A DNA stretch of 41,265 bases, taken from contig JAOADC010000051.1 of NCBI GenBank assembly GCA_026417515.1, positions 1-41,265 of the forward strand, given 5' to 3'. The position numbers and the translations under genes were made by a program. A model generated the notes under the pieces. The model made no database searches, was not told where the DNA came from, and worked only from the letters and a program-made list of their open reading frames with translations. Below are positions 37,610-41,265 of this stretch, piece after piece. The DNA is from Actinomycetota bacterium. GTDB taxonomy: Bacteria; Actinomycetota; Aquicultoria; SKW223. Numbering within the stretch: the stretch's first letter is position 1; each line of letters starts with the position of its first letter.

Positions 37610-39328
37610 TCAGCTTATAATCTTCTTCAATTTCTCCTCTATTTTTCTTCTCTCTACTTCAAGCTTTTCCAACTCAATCCTTATCTCGTTTATTGGTCTA
37701 TAATCTTCCTCTTCAATTTTTATTACAAACCTTGAAGGGCTTAAATTGAAATCAGCCTCCTCTATCTCTTTTAAACTGATAATCTTGCTAAATCCCTCGA
37801 CTTCCTTAAACTCTCTGTAAACATCGACAATCTTCTTAATATTTTCCTCTCCTAAACTATTCTGCTTTTTCCCGGGTTGATATTCCTTACTGGAATTGAT
37901 GAGCAAAACTTTTTCTTTCTTTTCTTCAGGTTTATTTTTATGGAAAACAATAATTACTGCAGGAGCTCCTGTGTTGTAAAAAAGTTTTTCAGGAAGCAAA
38001 ATAACCGATTCAACTAAATCATCTTCTACTATTTTCTGTCTTATTAACTTTTCTCGTCCACCTCTCGAAACTGAACCGGTATCAATAACTACCGCTGCCT
38101 TCTCTTGTGCTGAAGCTAACATATGCTGAATCCATATCCAATCAGCTGATTGTTTGGTGGCAAAACCATATTTATATCTTTCTTGCCAATATTCTCCTTT
38201 TTTTAAAGTATCTTCATCATAACCATCTTGATTCCAAGGAGGATTTGCAATTACATAATCAAATCTTTTAAATGAATTTCCTTCCTTGAATTTCGGGAAA
38301 AGCAAAGTATCTCCTAGCTCTAGCTGGAAATTTCTAATATCATGTAATAGCATATTCATTTTTGCTAAAGCTAATGTTTTTGGATTTGGTTCCTGTCCAT
38401 ACAAGAGAAGAGTATTTGCTTCTTCTTTACCATAGATTTCTTCAATGTATTTGTAGGCTATTATGAGCATTCCAGCCGAGCCAAGTGCTGGATCATATAT
38501 TGAACTTTTTGGTTTTGGATCAAGGATTTCAACCATCAATCTTATAACTTCACGCGGAGTGTATACCTCACCTTCCTTCGCCTTTGTAGGGGCAAAGTAT
38601 TTTAGTATCCACTCATATGCATCTCCCAAAATATCACCGGAAATCTCCTTGAAAGAAAATTTGCTGAAAAGCTCAATTAATTGATTTAAGATTGCGGAAT
38701 TTTCTGGATTACTTGTAAATTGATGGAAGTCGAATTGAGCAAAAATATCATGATAGTTGGGATTTAGTTCCGCTAACTTTTTCATTGCAATAGAAAATTT
38801 TTCAGTAATTCTTTGTGGATCTTTCCTTATATTGTTCCATAGAAATTCCTTAGGAAAATTGAAAACATGATATGGAGCTGATTCAGCTTCCTTAACTGCC
38901 TCAACCTCATTCCAGCCCTTAGACAAGAGTTTCGTTTTGACTTCTTCGAACTCGCTCTCCCATTTATCTGAATAAGCCTTATAAAACAGTAGAAGCAAAA
39001 TAAAGGTATAATCAACTCGCGTTCTTATGATATCTGCTGCTTGTTTCAATAGATTTATCAATTGATCTTTCGTAGAAATGTGATTGGTCTGTAAATTTAG
39101 AAAGGTTTTTAATGTATAGATCTTCTCTCTTCTATCTTTTGGATTTTGAGTAACCCTTAACAATCCAGCTTTTTTAATTTCCGAAAGAATTACCTTAACT
39201 TGTTCTTCAGAGTGCTTATATTCTTTATTCAGTAAATCAAAAGCTTGGTCGAACGTGAAAGCTTGACTCCCAAAGTAATCGAGCATTCTTAAATATCTGT
39301 TTTTTATCCAGTTAGGCAATTTGTCCAA
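37610..39328 (-). CDS. hsdM: Type I DNA methyltransferase M subunit with extra N-terminal winged-helix-like region (TTG start)
   Basis: YDPALGSAGMLIIAYKYI; VIANPPWNQDGYD; N-terminal 80 aa ...EEQVKVILSEIKKAGLLRVTQNPKDRREKIYTL. Confidence 0.95.
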   Translation of the reverse strand: MDKLPNWIKNRYLRMLDYFGSQAFTFDQAFDLLNKEYKHSEEQVKVILSEIKKAGLLRVTQNPKDRREKIYTLKTFLNLQTNHISTKDQLINLLKQAADIIRTRVDYTFILLLLFYKAYSDKWESEFEEVKTKLLSKGWNEVEAVKEAESAPYHVFNFPKEFLWNNIRKDPQRITEKFSIAMKKLAELNPNYHDIFAQFDFHQFTSNPENSAILNQLIELFSKFSFKEISGDILGDAYEWILKYFAPTKAKEGEVYTPREVIRLMVEILDPKPKSSIYDPALGSAGMLIIAYKYIEEIYGKEEANTLLLYGQEPNPKTLALAKMNMLLHDIRNFQLELGDTLLFPKFKEGNSFKRFDYVIANPPWNQDGYDEDTLKKGEYWQERYKYGFATKQSADWIWIQHMLASAQEKAAVVIDTGSVSRGGREKLIRQKIVEDDLVESVILLPEKLFYNTGAPAVIIVFHKNKPEEKKEKVLLINSSKEYQPGKKQNSLGEENIKKIVDVYREFKEVEGFSKIISLKEIEEADFNLSPSRFVIKIEEEDYRPINEIRIELEKLEVERRKIEEKLKKIIS

Positions 39329-39346
39329 TGTTTACTACCCCCTTTG

Positions 39347-39379
39347 ATAGGTAATGTAATATGTTATCACATTACCTAT
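39347..39379. promoter_or_regulatory. 33-bp perfect inverted repeat (11-bp arms) at hsdM promoter
   Basis: ATAGGTAATGT-aatatgttatc-ACATTACCTAT. Confidence 0.8.
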
Positions 39380-39405
39380 TTTAAATAAATTCAAATCTAT
39401 GTCAA
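39378..39405 (-). promoter_or_regulatory. hsdM promoter
   Basis: Minus strand TTGACA (39405-39400), 16-nt spacer, TAAAAT (39383-39378). Confidence 0.65.
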
Positions 39406-39754
39406 TACAATTTTGTTTCAAATTATGATCGAGTTTTTAGTGCGATTTGTTCGATAAGTAATTTTTTGATCATGAATCAACAAACCCATATCACGCCTCT
39501 AAAAGCTATCTAACTTATCTAATCATCCTCGAAAAACTTGACCCTGAAAAACCACTCTTTGATTATAAAATCTAAGTATGACAGGAAACGAATTTTAAAT
39601 TTACCTATAAGCAAAATTTGCAAAAAAACATCAATTAATATCAAAATGTAAAAATTTTAACTGAATATTCAGGTTTTACTATTCATTTTCTTGGGATCTA
39701 GAGCTAAATTCAAAAAATCCAGTCTAAAAGATTAAGACAAAATTCTTATGAAAA

Positions 39755-39808
39755 GGAGAGCGCCTCCTTGGCGTGGAGGAGGTCACGGGTTCAAGTCCCG
39801 TCATCTCC
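39755..39808 (+). repeat. 54-bp direct repeat, distal copy (tRNA-Ala 3' fragment)
   Basis: Identical to 31222-31275; lacks the acceptor 5' strand and most of the D-arm. Confidence 0.97.
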
Positions 39809-39995
39809 TCCATCAATCAAAAGTATCTAACTTTACTTAGAACTTATTAATCAATTTCCCACTTTATGCTTAGGCTTTAAACTATGAATATTGGATTCTT
39901 CTTTTAGAGCAATTCTTTTGAAATCCTTAAATTTACTTCAGGTTTTTTGACATCTTATCTGTACTCTGTTAATTTAGATTTGAGGGGGTTTGATT

Positions 39996-40442
39996 ATGAA
40001 AAGGCTTTACCGTTCAAGAAAAGATAGGATGATTGCTGGGGTTTGTGGCGGACTTGGGGAGTATTTTCAGGTCGATCCAACACTTATAAGAGTAGCATTT
40101 GCAGCACTCACTCTCTTTAACGGTGCAGGGCTCATACTCTACATCATTCTTGCAATTGTAATACCGAATAGTCCAGAAGAATTAGAAGAACCTCCAAAAA
40201 AGATCGTAGAGCAAGAATCGACCACAAGCCAGAAATCAGCAGAAACTGTTTCAAGTTCAACTTCACAAGAACTGAAAGAACATCAATTATCCACTCCCAG
40301 AAGTATATTTGGATTAGCTCTCATATTGTTGGGATTTTACTTTCTTCTTCAGCAGATTTTCCCTTTCCACATCATTCGTTGGGATCTCATATGGCCAATC
40401 GTATTAGTCATAGTAGGTGCTTCAATTATTTTTAAACGATAG
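39996..40442 (+). CDS. PspC-domain membrane protein
   Basis: KRLYRSRKDRMIAGVCGGLGEYFQVDPTLIRVAFAALTLFNGAGLILYIILAIVIPNSP; SD GAGGGGG then ATG. Confidence 0.92.
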   Translation: MKRLYRSRKDRMIAGVCGGLGEYFQVDPTLIRVAFAALTLFNGAGLILYIILAIVIPNSPEELEEPPKKIVEQESTTSQKSAETVSSSTSQELKEHQLSTPRSIFGLALILLGFYFLLQQIFPFHIIRWDLIWPIVLVIVGASIIFKR

Positions 40443-40455
40443 AAATTGAACTTCA

Positions 40456-41265
40456 ATGAAGAATAAGGACTTCAAAAACAATGAGGATGATATTAATAGC
40501 GGTAAAGAGAAGAATTCTCTGCCATCTTCGTCGAAGAAAAAAGGTAAAAACAAAGATTCACCATTTTTTAATCCGGCAAATTTGCTTTTGGGAATAACCT
40601 TAATTCTTTTTGGGTTGAGCAGTTTTGGAAAGGTGACTGGATATTTTTATTTTGATTTAAGCCTTTTAAGAATCTGGCCTGTATTTATTGTTGTTCTTGG
40701 TCTCGATATCTTTTATCAAAATTCTTTCCCTGTAAAACTGTTCTCTTATTTCGTGCTCATTTTGTCTTTAGCCTTAATCACGGCATTCACAGTCGAAGAT
40801 ACTTACAATATTAGAATTTTTCAGGAATTTCTGAGCAAAACAAGCGTTCCTGTCGATAGTAGAGCGAGCAGGATAAGACTAAAAGTATATCTTCCTGCAA
40901 GCAGCCTCAAAATTGTAAGCCAGAATAAACCAGTCATAGAATTTTCATCTCAACCAAGCAATAGGTTACTGGCTATAAGTTCTTCAATTGATGAGTCTTC
41001 AAAAATTCAAGAAGTAAAGATTGAAGAAAACAGTGAGAGGGTTTTTGCAGTCAACGCTTTAAATTCAGACATTGTTTTGCCTGATAATCCTACTTATCTA
41101 ATCTTTATAAAAACAGCCTTTTCAGATTTGAGCCTTAATTTTAAAAAAATTGAACTTGAGAAACTTGAAATCGTGTCTCAAGCATCAAAAGTTAAAATCG
41201 ACCTTAATTACAAGAATCACATTCAAGAAATTATTCTTAGAGGCAGTGCAAATTACTTTGAAATA
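40456..41265 (+). CDS. Membrane protein with LiaF/DUF5668-like TM region (runs off window end)
   Basis: Manual translation from ATG 40456: MKNKDFKNNEDDINSG...NPANLLLGITLILFGLSSFGKVTGYFYFDLSLLRIWPVFIVVLGLDIFYQN...; no stop through 41265; absent from the ORF track. Confidence 0.75.
   Translation, partial: MKNKDFKNNEDDINSGKEKNSLPSSSKKKGKNKDSPFFNPANLLLGITLILFGLSSFGKVTGYFYFDLSLLRIWPVFIVVLGLDIFYQNSFPVKLFSYFVLILSLALITAFTVEDTYNIRIFQEFLSKTSVPVDSRASRIRLKVYLPASSLKIVSQNKPVIEFSSQPSNRLLAISSSIDESSKIQEVKIEENSERVFAVNALNSDIVLPDNPTYLIFIKTAFSDLSLNFKKIELEKLEIVSQASKVKIDLNYKNHIQEIILRGSANYFEI

Larger units (their letters stand above)
31222..39808. mobile_element. tRNA-Ala-bounded genomic island carrying type I RM locus; no integrase found
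   Basis: Perfect 54-bp direct repeats at both ends (period 8533 bp), accessory gene content between them, AT-rich flanks. Confidence 0.82.

Noticed and set aside
39661-39672. CTGAATATTCAG palindrome near the distal island end
   Set aside because: Short AT-rich palindrome, expected by chance in such sequence; no associated promoter or gene
1-41265. CRISPR array or tandem repeat array
   Set aside because: No regularly spaced direct repeats seen; the only long repeat found is the 54-bp tRNA pair

Overview
This window is one compact, AT-rich bacterial chromosome segment. The gene content suggests a thermophilic anaerobe, perhaps Caldisericota-like, but that is a low-confidence guess. Left part (80-6656, minus): MoxR - DUF58 - transglutaminase/TgpA-like - DUF72 - Mpg - Nif3-like operon. 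A plus-strand secreted 7-heme c-type cytochrome gene lies divergent to it. Centre (9145-24825, minus): a long co-directional run infC-rpmI-rplT-pheS-pheT-argC-argJ-argB-argD-argF-argR-argG-argH-polX-NYN. It is preceded by thrS and DUF4349 genes. Next (plus): a thioredoxin-like gene, a small-multidrug-export-type membrane protein, nadD, a LytR_C-domain protein, rsfS and tRNA-Ala(GGC). From 31222 to 39808 an ~8.5 kb accessory island is bracketed by a perfect 54-bp direct repeat of the 3' part of the tRNA-Ala gene. It carries a type I restriction-modification (RM) locus (hsdM, AlbA_2/Schlafen-like gene, hsdS, hsdR, YgjP-like metallopeptidase) and no recognisable integrase. The end carries a PspC-domain gene and a truncated membrane-protein gene. 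Most notable observations: (1) the thioredoxin-like ORF appears to continue through an in-frame TGA into a conserved-looking C-terminus, with a bSECIS-like hairpin just downstream, so it is a probable unannotated selenoprotein; (2) the integrase-less tRNA-bounded island, whose HsdM seems to carry an extra N-terminal MarR-like winged helix and whose promoter overlaps a perfect 11-bp inverted repeat; (3) a candidate ~86-nt minus-strand RNA upstream of moxR whose C-rich hairpin loop is complementary to the Shine-Dalgarno region of the divergent cytochrome gene. No CRISPR array, transposase or rRNA was seen.
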